39,297 bases of DNA from Flavobacteriales bacterium (GCA_020853105.1 JADYZM010000006.1:1-39297); one strand, 5' to 3'. Shown: positions 6,722-16,305, counted from the stretch's first letter. Notes: a model not told the origin generated them from the letters alone. A program made the numbers and translations.

Positions 6722-8239
6722 ATGAAACCATCAACCGAGTTGTTTCAATTGATAAAGTCGCTCACAAAATCTGAAAAAAGATATTTCAAACTGTCTTCAA
6801 CTTTACAATCTGGCGAAAAAAACTACATCAAATTATTTGAAGCTATTGAAAATCAATTGATTTACGATGAAGAAGCAATTAAATCTTTATTCAAGAAAGA
6901 AACTTTTATAAAACATCTTCCATCTGAAAAAAACCATCTTTATAACTTAATTCTTAAAAGCCTGAGGAATTTTTATACCGACAATTCTGCTGATGCAATT
7001 TTACAAGAACTACTTCGTAATATTGAATTGCTATACAACAAAGCTCTTTACAAGGAGTGTATTAAAAACATTAATAAAGCAAAATCTATTGCCTATAATT
7101 ATGAAAAATATTATTTTTTGTTGGATATAATTAACTGGGAAAAACGAATTATTGAAGACGGAAATCAGCCGGAAAAATATGAGTTCGGGGTTACCAATCT
7201 CGTAAAAGAAGAATCCGATTGTATTGATAAGTTGAGAAATATTGCCGAGTACCATTTGCTCTATTCCCAAATAAATTCTCTGATGAGAAAAAGTGGATAC
7301 TCCAGAAACCCTGAGGAGGAAGAATTGGTTAAGAAAGTAGCGAATCATGAACTTATTGCAAAAAAAAATACAGCAAGCAGCCTAAAATCTGCGACAGCCT
7401 GCTATTCAATAAAAGCAATGTGCTATATTGCTAATGATGACTACAAATCAGCATACGAACACTTAGAAAAAGTAATACGGACATTGGAATCAAATTCATT
7501 TATCATGAAAGAACTTCCAAAACGTTATATTAAAGCATTGAACAGTATGATTTATGCTCATCTCAATCAGAATGATATTAAAAACTGCTTGTTTTATATT
7601 GATAAATTAAAAAGTCTTAATGGAGAGCCCGGATTTGATAGCACCGATATTCAATTGGAATTGTTTTCGTTGCCATATAACGCAGAATTATTAGCCTGCT
7701 GTTATTCTGATGATTACAAAAGAGCTATTGATAAATTAATTCCTGAAATTATAAAAGGAATTGATTTTTATGGTGAAAAGCTCAGCACTGAAACCATATT
7801 ATTATTATATTATAACATTTCACGTGTGTATTTTGAAGCCGGTGAATACAAACTTGCCTTAAAATACAATAACCTGATAATCAATACCAATGAATCTATT
7901 TTGAGGCAAGACATCATCACTTTTGCAAAGATTGTAAACCTGATGATACATTACGAATTAGGCAATTTTGACTTGTTGGAATATACAATTAAATCAACAA
8001 AACGATTTGTAAATAAGAATCAAAGAAACTTTCAGTTTGAAACTGTCTTTCTCAAACACATCAGAAAAGTTATTAAACTAAAAAAACCAGATGATTTTGA
8101 GAAGTTATTCACCAGCTTTAGAAACGAGGTGAATGAAGTATTAAAAAATCATTATGAAAAAGTTTCTCTTCGCTATTTTGACTTTCCAAAATGGTTGGAA
8201 TCTAAGGCAAACAAAAGACACCACAAGTATATCAACTAA
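6722..8239 (+). CDS. Conserved helical (TPR-like) protein of unknown function
   Basis: This 505-residue, Lys/Tyr-rich protein has no signal peptide and no membrane segment, so it is probably cytoplasmic. The N terminus (FQLIKSLTKSEKRYFKL) matches what I recall as the start of a widespread Bacteroidota family of hypothetical proteins. The rest is alpha-helical with TPR-like helix pairs, for example around residues 225-300 (YSIKAMCYIANDDYKSAYEH) and 355-385 (YYNISRVYFEAGEYKLALKY). No catalytic motif is visible; a scaffolding role is the most that can be inferred. Its stop codon overlaps the stop of the converging rlmB gene. Confidence 0.8.
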   Translation: MKPSTELFQLIKSLTKSEKRYFKLSSTLQSGEKNYIKLFEAIENQLIYDEEAIKSLFKKETFIKHLPSEKNHLYNLILKSLRNFYTDNSADAILQELLRNIELLYNKALYKECIKNINKAKSIAYNYEKYYFLLDIINWEKRIIEDGNQPEKYEFGVTNLVKEESDCIDKLRNIAEYHLLYSQINSLMRKSGYSRNPEEEELVKKVANHELIAKKNTASSLKSATACYSIKAMCYIANDDYKSAYEHLEKVIRTLESNSFIMKELPKRYIKALNSMIYAHLNQNDIKNCLFYIDKLKSLNGEPGFDSTDIQLELFSLPYNAELLACCYSDDYKRAIDKLIPEIIKGIDFYGEKLSTETILLLYYNISRVYFEAGEYKLALKYNNLIINTNESILRQDIITFAKIVNLMIHYELGNFDLLEYTIKSTKRFVNKNQRNFQFETVFLKHIRKVIKLKKPDDFEKLFTSFRNEVNEVLKNHYEKVSLRYFDFPKWLESKANKRHHKYIN

Positions 8240-8976
8240 ATTTTTCTCTGTTTAGCTACCTCATAAAGCACCATTCCAACGGCAACCGAAACATTCAAAG
8301 AGGCAATTTCGCCTGCCATAGGAATTTTTCCGGAATAGTTGCTGTTTTTTAATAGTTGATTGGCTATACCATTTTCTTCACTTCCCATGATAATAGCAGT
8401 TGGAACAGTTAAATCTAATTCTCCAATATGTTTGTTTGTTTTTTCTGTGCATGAAACCACTTGAATACCACTACTTTTTAGCATAAAAAGAGCATCTGTT
8501 AAATTTTCTACCTTGCAAATTGGAATTCGGTAAATAGCTCCTGAAGAAGTTTTCACAGCATCTTCATTGATTTGTGCAGACTCCCTTTTGGGGATTATAA
8601 TGGCATTTACTCCCATACATTCAGCAGTTCGAGTAATTGCTCCAAAATTTCGAACATCAGTAACCCTATCAAGCATTAAGATCAAAGGCACTTTTCCAGC
8701 ATCAAAAATTTTAGTTATCGTTTCTTCGGCATCTTGAGTAATAATGGGTGAAATTACTGCTACTACCCCTTGGTGGTTTCCTTTGGTATATTTGTTTAAT
8801 TTAAAAACAGGGACGTGAGAAACAGGAACCTTTGCTTGTTTAATGGCATTTCTTAATTCCGTTATTCCTTGCCCTTGTATGTCTTGTTGAATATATACTT
8901 TCTCAATTTCTTTACCGGACTTAATGGCTTCTATCACAGGGTGAACTCCAAATACGATGTTTTCTTTTTCTTTCAT
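8236..8976 (-). CDS. rlmB: 23S rRNA 2'-O-ribose methyltransferase, RlmB/SpoU type
   Basis: This is a SPOUT-class (SpoU) RNA 2'-O-methyltransferase of 246 residues. RlmB methylates a guanosine in 23S rRNA. An N-terminal substrate-binding domain starts with FGVHPVIEAIKSGKEIEKVY. The three knot motifs follow: LDRVTDVRNFGAITRTAECMG (motif 1), IIMGSEENGI (motif 2) and IPMAGEIASLNVSVAVGMVLYE (motif 3, with the Asn-Val-Ser of the family). RlmB and the tRNA enzyme TrmH-like relatives are hard to separate by eye, so the exact modified residue is less certain than the family. It lies downstream of a GWxTD gene on the same strand, an order I recall from other Bacteroidota. Confidence 0.92.
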   Translation of the reverse strand: MKEKENIVFGVHPVIEAIKSGKEIEKVYIQQDIQGQGITELRNAIKQAKVPVSHVPVFKLNKYTKGNHQGVVAVISPIITQDAEETITKIFDAGKVPLILMLDRVTDVRNFGAITRTAECMGVNAIIIPKRESAQINEDAVKTSSGAIYRIPICKVENLTDALFMLKSSGIQVVSCTEKTNKHIGELDLTVPTAIIMGSEENGIANQLLKNSNYSGKIPMAGEIASLNVSVAVGMVLYEVAKQRKI

Positions 8977-8980
8977 TCGT

Positions 8981-8988
8981 CAAATTTA
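8981..8988 (-). promoter_or_regulatory. -7 element of rlmB, 4 nt from the start codon
   Basis: On the minus strand TAAATTTG matches TAnnTTTG and ends four bases before the rlmB ATG, as at uvrB and pyrE. A leaderless transcript is predicted. Confidence 0.5.
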
Positions 8989-9018
8989 GTGTAAAGCAGT
9001 TTGGTAAAATTAAATTAT

Positions 9019-10293
9019 TTAAAAGATTCTGCCGCTCCTCCATGTATCAACGGCTCTGTACCAAGTGTTTTTGTACATTGCCGAGCGGCTTAAAATATAA
9101 TCGTTGTTCGTTAAATAATTTTTAGATTTATAAAAAACAAAGTTCATTGACATCACATTGTTTTCTTCTCCATAAATCCAATTCTCATAGTCTTTAGATT
9201 TATATACAATGTTTGGTGGTCCGTAAATAATATAAATCAAGCCTCTATCTGTTTTCCACCCTTCTAAGTAGCTGGTAAAATAATGATTTGCTCCTTCAAC
9301 CCTGTTAAAATATTCTTTAATCAAGGTTCTCGCACGATCTGTTCCTCCGGCTATTTCTAACCAAAAATTATCCATAGCATTTTTTTTGTCTTCAGCTTGT
9401 AAAAGTCCGGTGTATTCTTCGTTAGTGGTTATATACCTCATAGACTCAATCATATTATCTAAATCTCCTATTTCCGGAAAATTGTTTTGAAAACAGAAAA
9501 ATGCGGGTCCTTCTTTTATGTCATCATTGGTTTGAAAAAGAAAAAATCCGGTACCGTCGATTGTAAATTCAACTGTGTTTAATGAATCAAAATCAAGTGT
9601 TAAGATAGAGTCTGATTTTAATGGAATGTTTTCATTTTTTTCCGCTTCTGAAAATGGTGGCTTTGCAATGGGGTGTTTTATATGAAAATAACTGATTTTA
9701 CCACTGTTATAATTATTGCTCAAACTTTTTTGAAGATGCACTCTAAAATTGGGTAACAAATGGTTTTTATACACAATCATGCCTGAATCATCTTTTGCAA
9801 TAAAATTTTGTGAATTGTGAACGCTGGTTCTGTTTATGCTGATTTTCTTCTTAAGCAGATTGTCTCTGTTCACATCATAAAACGAAACAATTAACGAATA
9901 CGTACTGTTCAATTTAGTTTTTAAAGAAATCAACCCTTCCAAAAACTTTTTCTCGTTGTGTTGTCCAAAATCTGAATATCGAATGGTGGAGCTGTCAATA
10001 ATTTGCTCCAATTCATCAACCAATTCGTAGCTGACCTCAACATTTGCGGAAAAAGTAGAATCCGCCCGTTTTTTGGTGTATAACAAATCTTCCGATTTAA
10101 GCCGAAAATAGAAACTGGTTAAGGTATCATTTTCATGGAACACCTTGTAATCAGGCTCCAACAGATTAATGCCAGACATATAAATTCCTGCAACATTTCG
10201 ATTAGAGGCATTTTCAGTAGTAGAACAACTCGAAAAGCTGAAGAATACAGCAATAAATAAAATTAAAATGTGTAGCTCTTTACTAATACTCAT
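9019..10293 (-). CDS. GWxTD domain lipoprotein
   Basis: This is a 424-residue envelope protein. The N terminus is a lipoprotein signal (hydrophobic residues 8-20, then Phe-Ser-Ser-Cys). The C-terminal third carries the signature GWKTD at residues 345-349, followed by RGLIYIIYGPPNIVY, which defines the GWxTD family of Bacteroidota and related phyla. The middle part is predicted to be beta-rich. The biochemical role of the family is not established to my knowledge. The start codon overlaps the rmuC stop (TAATG), so the two genes are translationally coupled. rlmB follows on the same strand but has its own promoter element. Confidence 0.9.
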   Translation of the reverse strand: MSISKELHILILFIAVFFSFSSCSTTENASNRNVAGIYMSGINLLEPDYKVFHENDTLTSFYFRLKSEDLLYTKKRADSTFSANVEVSYELVDELEQIIDSSTIRYSDFGQHNEKKFLEGLISLKTKLNSTYSLIVSFYDVNRDNLLKKKISINRTSVHNSQNFIAKDDSGMIVYKNHLLPNFRVHLQKSLSNNYNSGKISYFHIKHPIAKPPFSEAEKNENIPLKSDSILTLDFDSLNTVEFTIDGTGFFLFQTNDDIKEGPAFFCFQNNFPEIGDLDNMIESMRYITTNEEYTGLLQAEDKKNAMDNFWLEIAGGTDRARTLIKEYFNRVEGANHYFTSYLEGWKTDRGLIYIIYGPPNIVYKSKDYENWIYGEENNVMSMNFVFYKSKNYLTNNDYILSRSAMYKNTWYRAVDTWRSGRIF

Positions 10294-11633
10294 TATTCAA
10301 TTTCTAGTTTTTGATCTTCATCATCTACCAAAGATTTGGGTAAATTTTTATTGTTTTTTGCACCCAAAGCTCTTAATTTTTCAGCTCTTGTAATCAAATT
10401 ACCGTTTCCGAATTGCAGTTTTTTAAATGCATCATCGTATGCCGACTGAGATTCACCAAGTTTTTTACCGATCTTCTGCATGTCTTCAATGAAACCGACA
10501 AACTTATCATACAAGTTTCCACTTTCTTTAGCGATTTCAAGTGCATTACGCGTTTGTAATTCTTGTTTCCACACCGAAGCGATGGTTCTGAGGGTGGCTA
10601 AAAGAGTAGTTGGGCTAACTAACACAATTTTTTTATCCCAAGCATAAGAGTATATATCCGAATCAGCTTGCAAAGTAAAACTGAATGAGGATTCTGATGG
10701 CAAAAACATTAACACAAAGTCCGGAGAGTTTGCTCCTTTTGCATTTGGATAATTTTTTTGACTCAACCCGTTGATGTGATTCTTTATTGATGTTTTGTGT
10801 GCATTAATGCAAGTTGTCCTTTCTTCATCGGTTTTCGCCTCTAAAAAATTTGTATAGGCAACAATTGATACCTTTGAATCAATGATAATATGCTTGTTTT
10901 CAGGCAGTTTTATCACAGCATCTGGTCTCAAGTTGTTTCCCTCTTCGTTTTTAAAGTTTTCTTGGGTTTCGTATTGTTCGCCTTTTTTGAGTCCGGAGTT
11001 GTCCAATATTTTTTCAAGAATAAACTCTCCCCAATCTCCTTGTGTTTTAGAATCTCCTTTCAATGCTTTAGTCAAATTTTGAGCGTCTGAGCGCATCTGT
11101 TGATTCAGTTCGGTCAATGATTTTATCTGTTCAACCAAAGAAGTTCTCTCCTTCAATTCAGTTTCGTATTTTTCATCAACTTTTTTCTCAAACATTTTTA
11201 TGTTTTCTTTCAGCGGAACTAGAATTTCATCTAGTTTTTTCTGGTTTGCCTCAGCAAAATCTTTCGAATTTTCCTTGAGAAGTTTGTTTGCAATGTTCTG
11301 GAATTCAAGGGTAAATCGTTCTTGAAGTTTTTCAATTTCCTGTTTTTGTTCTGCTAATTTTTCTTCTAAATATTTATTTTGAGCCTCCAACTTTGAGTTT
11401 GAAGCAATTAGCTCAATGTTTACTTGAGTTAATTTTTCTTCTTTTTCTTTTTGCTGCTTAAATACTTGTTCTGCATTTTCAAGTCGGGTTAAAAGTCTGG
11501 TATTTTCAGTGGATATATTTTTTAATTCTTCTGAATCTGTTGTTGCACTTTGTTTGGATTTTATTAACCAGAAACTTACAATAAATCCTATTGCTAATCC
11601 AATAAATAAAAGTAAAATCGAAATATAATCCAT
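10293..11633 (-). CDS. rmuC: DNA recombination protein RmuC
   Basis: RmuC proteins limit recombination at inverted repeats and are predicted to have a PD-(D/E)xK nuclease-like core. The 446-residue protein has one N-terminal membrane anchor (residues 4-24), a long coiled coil (about 35-180, very rich in Lys/Glu/Gln) and the RmuC domain from about residue 195. That domain contains GDWGEFILEKILDNSGL, DAVIKLPENKHIIIDSKVSI and FVLMFLPSE. The C terminus is charged. This order is standard. The start ATG at 11633 begins the membrane anchor directly. Confidence 0.95.
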   Translation of the reverse strand: MDYISILLLFIGLAIGFIVSFWLIKSKQSATTDSEELKNISTENTRLLTRLENAEQVFKQQKEKEEKLTQVNIELIASNSKLEAQNKYLEEKLAEQKQEIEKLQERFTLEFQNIANKLLKENSKDFAEANQKKLDEILVPLKENIKMFEKKVDEKYETELKERTSLVEQIKSLTELNQQMRSDAQNLTKALKGDSKTQGDWGEFILEKILDNSGLKKGEQYETQENFKNEEGNNLRPDAVIKLPENKHIIIDSKVSIVAYTNFLEAKTDEERTTCINAHKTSIKNHINGLSQKNYPNAKGANSPDFVLMFLPSESSFSFTLQADSDIYSYAWDKKIVLVSPTTLLATLRTIASVWKQELQTRNALEIAKESGNLYDKFVGFIEDMQKIGKKLGESQSAYDDAFKKLQFGNGNLITRAEKLRALGAKNNKNLPKSLVDDEDQKLEIE

Positions 11634-11747
11634 ATCACTTGTTTGGCTTTAAAATTAAGATAAAAATTGGAATCTCCCTCTCTTAACCATTCCGCTCGAA
11701 ACATTTTTTTCTTTAGAAATAAATTCTGAAATAAAACAATTAATTGT

Positions 11748-11764
11748 ATTATCTTCGTGATAAT
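11748..11764 (+). promoter_or_regulatory. Dyad overlapping the candidate -7 element of the first phosphatase gene
   Basis: ATTATC (11748-11753) and GATAAT (11759-11764) form a 6-bp inverted repeat around TTCGT. TATCTTCG (11750-11757), one base off TAnnTTTG, lies inside it, 15 nt before the ATG. It could be an operator over the promoter, but the arms are short. Confidence 0.25.
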
Positions 11765-11772
11765 CAATTATT

Positions 11773-13104
11773 ATGGGTAGAAAAATTAGTATAGCATTAA
11801 TGGCGTGGTTTTCTATCCAATTTGTTGTGATGCTTTTCTTTTATGAAAGCACATCAAATCAAATCATACGTGCTGTAAGTCTGGTTACAATTGCAGTAGG
11901 TTTTCCTTTTTCCTTTGCTTTATTTTTTCTAAACAGCAAACTTGAATTGTTGAACAAAGTCAGAATAATTTATTTGATTATTGCAGTTTCTATTGTTGTA
12001 ATTTCTTTTTTCATTCAGTTTGTTTTATTAATCCCAAATTCGTTAAAGATTTTTGGTGTTTTATGGTATTGCTTTGCTTATGCTCCATTAGAACTCAGAA
12101 GCAAATACAACAAGTGGTTGGAGTATTTTTCTAAAAAAGTAGAGCTTTTTGTATTGAGTAGCATTAATTTTATTGCTATCAATGGTTTGTTGTTAGGTTC
12201 TCTTTTTTACTTCATGCATTGGAAAGGTGGTAGTTTTTTCCTCATCATCGGTATAATTTTTGGAATAATCAGTCCATTATTATGGATTAGTAAGTTCAAA
12301 ACGGAAATCGTTCTTAGGAAGAAATCCGAAGATAAACTAAAAGACGTTTTAAAAGATATTACCGACAGCATCAACTACGCCAAACGCATACAAAATGCAA
12401 TCCTTCCACCTCAACGATTGGTAAAAGAATATTTACCGCAGTCGTTCATTCTGTATCAACCCAAAGATGTGGTAGCCGGTGATTTTTATTGGATGGAATA
12501 CAAAAACGACAAACTCCTATTTGCCGCATGCGACTGTACCGGACACGGAGTTCCTGGTGCAATGGTTAGTGTGATTTGTGTTAATGGACTTAACCGAAGT
12601 GTTCGCGAATACAATCTTACTGAACCCGGTAAAATATTGGATAAAACTAGAGATATTGTGATTACCGAGTTTGAAAAAAGCGACGAAGATGTTAAAGACG
12701 GAATGGATATTTCCCTGTGCTGCTTGGATTTTAAATCCAACACCATCAGTTGGGCAGGTGCAAACAACCCCCTCTGGATAATCCGAAAAGGAAGCACACA
12801 AATTGAAGAAATAAAAGCCAACAAACAACCCATCGGAAAAACCGAAACCCCACAGCCATTTACAACCCACAGCATTGAATTCAATGAAGGGGATACTCTA
12901 TATATTTTTACCGATGGATATCAAGACCAATTTGGTGGAGAAAAAGGTAAAAAGTTCAAAGCCGCTCAACTCAAAGAATTATTGCTATCCATACAACAAG
13001 AAAATATGGAAAACCAAAGGAAAATCATTGCAAAAACTTTTGACCAATGGAAAGGCAACTTGGAACAAGTGGACGATGTTTGCATTATTGGAGTTAGAGT
13101 ATAA
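11773..13104 (+). CDS. Membrane-anchored SpoIIE-type protein phosphatase
   Basis: The 443-residue protein has about six membrane helices in residues 5-175, a short coiled-coil linker (EDKLKDVLKDITDSINYAKRIQ) and a C-terminal PP2C/SpoIIE phosphatase domain (about 200-443). Metal-binding aspartates are in place: Asp237 in AGDFYW, Asp254 in DCTGHGVPGAMVS, Asp309/Asp312 in DGMDISLC and Asp381 in FTDGYQDQFGG. SpoIIE phosphatases usually dephosphorylate anti-sigma-factor antagonists or similar Ser/Thr-phosphorylated partners; no partner gene is adjacent. The sensor part has no recognised ligand-binding domain. It is followed after 18 bp by a second SpoIIE protein with a strongly similar catalytic half. 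Confidence 0.93.
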   Translation: MGRKISIALMAWFSIQFVVMLFFYESTSNQIIRAVSLVTIAVGFPFSFALFFLNSKLELLNKVRIIYLIIAVSIVVISFFIQFVLLIPNSLKIFGVLWYCFAYAPLELRSKYNKWLEYFSKKVELFVLSSINFIAINGLLLGSLFYFMHWKGGSFFLIIGIIFGIISPLLWISKFKTEIVLRKKSEDKLKDVLKDITDSINYAKRIQNAILPPQRLVKEYLPQSFILYQPKDVVAGDFYWMEYKNDKLLFAACDCTGHGVPGAMVSVICVNGLNRSVREYNLTEPGKILDKTRDIVITEFEKSDEDVKDGMDISLCCLDFKSNTISWAGANNPLWIIRKGSTQIEEIKANKQPIGKTETPQPFTTHSIEFNEGDTLYIFTDGYQDQFGGEKGKKFKAAQLKELLLSIQQENMENQRKIIAKTFDQWKGNLEQVDDVCIIGVRV

Positions 13105-13122
13105 TTCATTACTTTTATCAAA

Positions 13123-15402
13123 ATGAAAGTAAAGAAAATAATATTATTTTTTTCGTTATGGGTTGCTAATGGCTTAGCTTTTAGCCAAAATAATAATTTA
13201 GATTCGTTACAAAATTTGTTGATGACTGTCCAGCAAGATACGTTAAAACATACTATTTTAATGGAAATAGGAAATCAACAACAAAAAAGTAATCCCGATT
13301 CAGCCTTGTTTTATCATACTCAATCCTTCGAGCTTGCAAAAAAAATCTCTCCACCGGAAGGGGAGCTTCTACAAGCAGCATCATTAAGAAACAAAGGTTG
13401 GGATTATGCACTCAAAGGTGATTACAACAAAGCGTTAAATCTTTTCGACAAATCAATTAAGATAACTGAAAAATATATTCAAAATAATGACTTGGAAATA
13501 GTTAAAAAAGCAATCAAAATACAAGCAGGTTGTTATTCACAAATTGGAATTTGTTATTTCAATTTGGGCAATCCAAAAAAAGCATTGGCATACACCAACA
13601 AATCATTAAGTCAAAACAGGAGAACACAAAATAAAATTGGTCAAGCAGCTAATTTTGGTAATCTTGGGATTTTTTACGCCGAACAAGGAGAATATCCAAA
13701 AGCTCTTTCTAATTTTTATAGCTCGTTAAAAATCAACGAAGAAATCAATGATAAAAAATGCCAAGCAGATAATCTTGCCAATATTGGTAGCACGTATGCC
13801 GATATAGGAGAAAATAAAAAAGCCCTATTTTATTTCTCAAAAGCACAAAAAATAGATAAACTAATAAATAATAAGGCTGGAGAAGCTTCTAATCTTGGAA
13901 ACATTGGAAGTATATACAACGACATGGGTGATGACAACAAAGCCTTGGAATTCTTTTTTAAGGCTCTATCAATATATAATGAAATCGGAAATAAAAATGG
14001 ACAGTCATCAAACCTTGCAAATATCGGCAATACATATTCAAACCTTGGAAATTTATCTAAAGCCTTAGAATATTCTCAAAAATCTTTAAAAATCAGTGAA
14101 GAAATTGGAAGCATGGGAAACATTGCATTCAATAATTCTACACTTGGAGTTGTATATGCAAAATTGAAACAACATGCTCTGGCAGAACATTACTTAAAAA
14201 GAGCAGAAGAATTAAACCATGACCTGGGCTCAATTGTTCGACTAAAATCAGATTACAAGGGTTTAGCTGAACTTTATGAACAAACGGAAAAACACAAACT
14301 GGCTTTGAGTTACTACAAAAAATTTGTTCAATTGGAAGATTCCATTAAAAGCGAAGATAATTACAAAGCAGGATTACAACAAGAAATAAAATATGAATAC
14401 GAAAAACAAGCTGCAATTGATAGCATAGCAAACGCAAAAGAATTAGAGATAAAGGAAATTGAAATTGCTAAACAGCAAACTGAAATTAAAGCAAAAAGAA
14501 ATCAACAATACGCGCTATACAGTGGTTTAGCTCTTGTACTCATTTTTAGTGCAGTAATGTATAATCGTTATCGAGTTACAAAAAAACAAAAGCATATAAT
14601 TGAAATTCAAAAATCTGAAACCGAGAAGCAAAAGTTGTTGGTTGAAGAAAAAAACAAAGAAATTTCTGATTCAATAATCTATGCCAAACGCATACAGGAA
14701 GCTATTTTACCTTCACGATATTCGCTTACTGAACACCTTAAAAACGGTTTTGTTTTATACAAACCCAAAGACATTGTAAGCGGTGATTTTTACTGGCTTG
14801 AAAAATACAACGAAAGTATCTACTTTGCTGCTGCAGATTGTACTGGGCATGGAGTACCAGGAGCAATGGTAAGTGTGGTTTGTGCAAACGCATTGAGCAA
14901 AGCATTGTTGGAAGAAAACCAAACAGAAACAGGCGAATTGCTTGACAGAACACGAGAATTGGTTGTGGAACGCTTTACCAAAAACGACGAAAACGTTAAA
15001 GACGGAATGGACATTTCACTCTGCCGAATTTCTAACAACCAACTGCAATGGAGCGGAGCCAACAATCCACTTTGGATTATCCGAAAAAACAGCAATGAAG
15101 TTGAAGAAATAAAAGGAAACAAACAACCCATCGGGAAGTCAGATAGCTCACAACCATTTACATCACATGAAGTTGAACTCACTACCGGCGACACCATTTA
15201 CATTTTTACCGACGGGTTTGCTGACCAATTTGGCGGAGAAAAAGGGAAAAAGTTTATGTATAAACAACTTAAAGAATTATTTTTAGCCATCAATCATCTG
15301 AAAATGGACGAACAACGTGAAAAACTAAACCAAGCTTTCATCAATTGGCAAGGAAGCCAGGAACAAGTAGACGATGTTTGTATTATTGGAGTGAGGGTAT
15401 AA
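13123..15402 (+). CDS. TPR-containing SpoIIE-type protein phosphatase
   Basis: The domain order is signal peptide (residues 1-21), a tetratricopeptide-repeat array from about 40 to 405 with regular NIGSTYADIGENKKAL-like units of ~40 residues, a coiled coil, one membrane helix (about 465-485), a second coiled coil, and a SpoIIE phosphatase domain (about 520-759). Catalytic aspartates are present in SGDFYW (Asp555), ADCTGHGVPGAMVS, DGMDISLC and FTDGFADQFGG. The TPRs should lie in the periplasm and the phosphatase in the cytoplasm. It is likely an operon partner of the upstream phosphatase. Both genes end with nearly the same C terminus, and the identity runs past the stop codon (ATAATTCATTACTTTT at both), indicating duplication or gene conversion. 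A stump of a third copy lies at 591-757. Confidence 0.94.
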   Translation: MKVKKIILFFSLWVANGLAFSQNNNLDSLQNLLMTVQQDTLKHTILMEIGNQQQKSNPDSALFYHTQSFELAKKISPPEGELLQAASLRNKGWDYALKGDYNKALNLFDKSIKITEKYIQNNDLEIVKKAIKIQAGCYSQIGICYFNLGNPKKALAYTNKSLSQNRRTQNKIGQAANFGNLGIFYAEQGEYPKALSNFYSSLKINEEINDKKCQADNLANIGSTYADIGENKKALFYFSKAQKIDKLINNKAGEASNLGNIGSIYNDMGDDNKALEFFFKALSIYNEIGNKNGQSSNLANIGNTYSNLGNLSKALEYSQKSLKISEEIGSMGNIAFNNSTLGVVYAKLKQHALAEHYLKRAEELNHDLGSIVRLKSDYKGLAELYEQTEKHKLALSYYKKFVQLEDSIKSEDNYKAGLQQEIKYEYEKQAAIDSIANAKELEIKEIEIAKQQTEIKAKRNQQYALYSGLALVLIFSAVMYNRYRVTKKQKHIIEIQKSETEKQKLLVEEKNKEISDSIIYAKRIQEAILPSRYSLTEHLKNGFVLYKPKDIVSGDFYWLEKYNESIYFAAADCTGHGVPGAMVSVVCANALSKALLEENQTETGELLDRTRELVVERFTKNDENVKDGMDISLCRISNNQLQWSGANNPLWIIRKNSNEVEEIKGNKQPIGKSDSSQPFTSHEVELTTGDTIYIFTDGFADQFGGEKGKKFMYKQLKELFLAINHLKMDEQREKLNQAFINWQGSQEQVDDVCIIGVRV

Positions 15403-15466
15403 TTCATTACTTTTTTTAAATTTTAATATTTTTTAATTTGAAATTAATCTGACTTTAAGGTCGTTC

Positions 15467-15505
15467 CATGAAATTCGTTTTCTGAATTTTAGTTAGAAAT
15501 TCATG
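15467..15505 (+). promoter_or_regulatory. Inverted repeat upstream of the formate/nitrite channel gene
   Basis: CATGAAATTC (15467-15476) and GAAATTCATG (15496-15505) are inverted with nine of ten bases matching, and a second dyad GAATTT-N7-AAATTC (15484-15502) is nested in it. It ends 14 nt before the ATG. It may be an operator or leader hairpin; AT-rich DNA makes chance dyads common. Confidence 0.25.
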
Positions 15506-15519
15506 AAATAGCAAATAAA

Positions 15520-16305
15520 ATGGACAACGTAAAACCAAGCCAAATTATCGCTGACCTTGCAGAAATGGGAGCGTATAAATCAAATTTAACTGTGAAAAAT
15601 ATTCTAATAAGAGGCTTCCTCTCAGGAGCACTTTTAGGTTTTGCCACAGTTTTAGCATTTATAACTGCCAATCAAACGGGAATAAAAATGCTTGGTGCTT
15701 TAGCATTTCCAGTGGGTTTTGTGATGATTATTTTGTTGGGATTAGAACTTGTAACAGGAAATTTTGCTACAGTGCCGATGGCTCTCATGGATAAACAAAC
15801 TTCTTACTCAAAATTATTTTACAATTGGTCTCTTGCTTTTTTAGGGAATTTTTTAGGTAGTGTTGTCTTTGCAGGTATGTGTTTTATTTACATGACCAAA
15901 TGTGGTCATTCTTATGATGCTCCAATAGTTAAAAAAATTATTGAAGTTGCCTCTGACAAAACCCTTGTTTATAAAGAACTAGGAGCAACAGGAACAATTG
16001 TTTGTTTTACAAAAGCTGTTCTCTGCAACTGGATGGTTACTCTTGGCGTGGTTATGGGATTAGTATCGTCTTCAACCGTTGGAAAAATTGTTGCTATATG
16101 GCTTCCTATCTTTACTTTTTTTGCTCTTGGCTTGGAACACTGTGTAGTCAATATGTTTGTCATTCCTTCTGCAATTATGTTTGATGCTCCTATCTCGATT
16201 AGCGACTGGTGGATTTGGAACCAAATTCCGGCTACACTTGGAAATATTGTAGGTGGATTTTTCTTTACCGGAGTTTTATTACACCTCACACACAGTAAAA
16301 AATAA
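15520..16305 (+). CDS. Formate/nitrite transporter family channel
   Basis: The 261-residue inner-membrane protein has about six transmembrane helices and matches the FocA/NirC (FNT) family. Visible signatures are LGLELVTGNFATVP after the second helix, NWSLAFLGNFLGS, AVLCNWMVTLGVVMG in the fourth helix region, and GLEHCVVNMFVIP, which contains the His of the pore. These pentameric channels pass formate, nitrite, hydrosulfide or similar small anions; which one is used here cannot be told, because no formate or nitrite enzyme gene is nearby. It stands alone between the phosphatase pair and an outer-membrane protein. Confidence 0.93.
   Translation: MDNVKPSQIIADLAEMGAYKSNLTVKNILIRGFLSGALLGFATVLAFITANQTGIKMLGALAFPVGFVMIILLGLELVTGNFATVPMALMDKQTSYSKLFYNWSLAFLGNFLGSVVFAGMCFIYMTKCGHSYDAPIVKKIIEVASDKTLVYKELGATGTIVCFTKAVLCNWMVTLGVVMGLVSSSTVGKIVAIWLPIFTFFALGLEHCVVNMFVIPSAIMFDAPISISDWWIWNQIPATLGNIVGGFFFTGVLLHLTHSKK

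Noticed and set aside
12486..12884. Minus-strand open frames within the SpoIIE domains (also around 14738-15197)
   Set aside because: They are shadows of the conserved phosphatase-coding sequence, have no family resemblance, and the same shadow appears in both paralogues only because the sense strands are alike.
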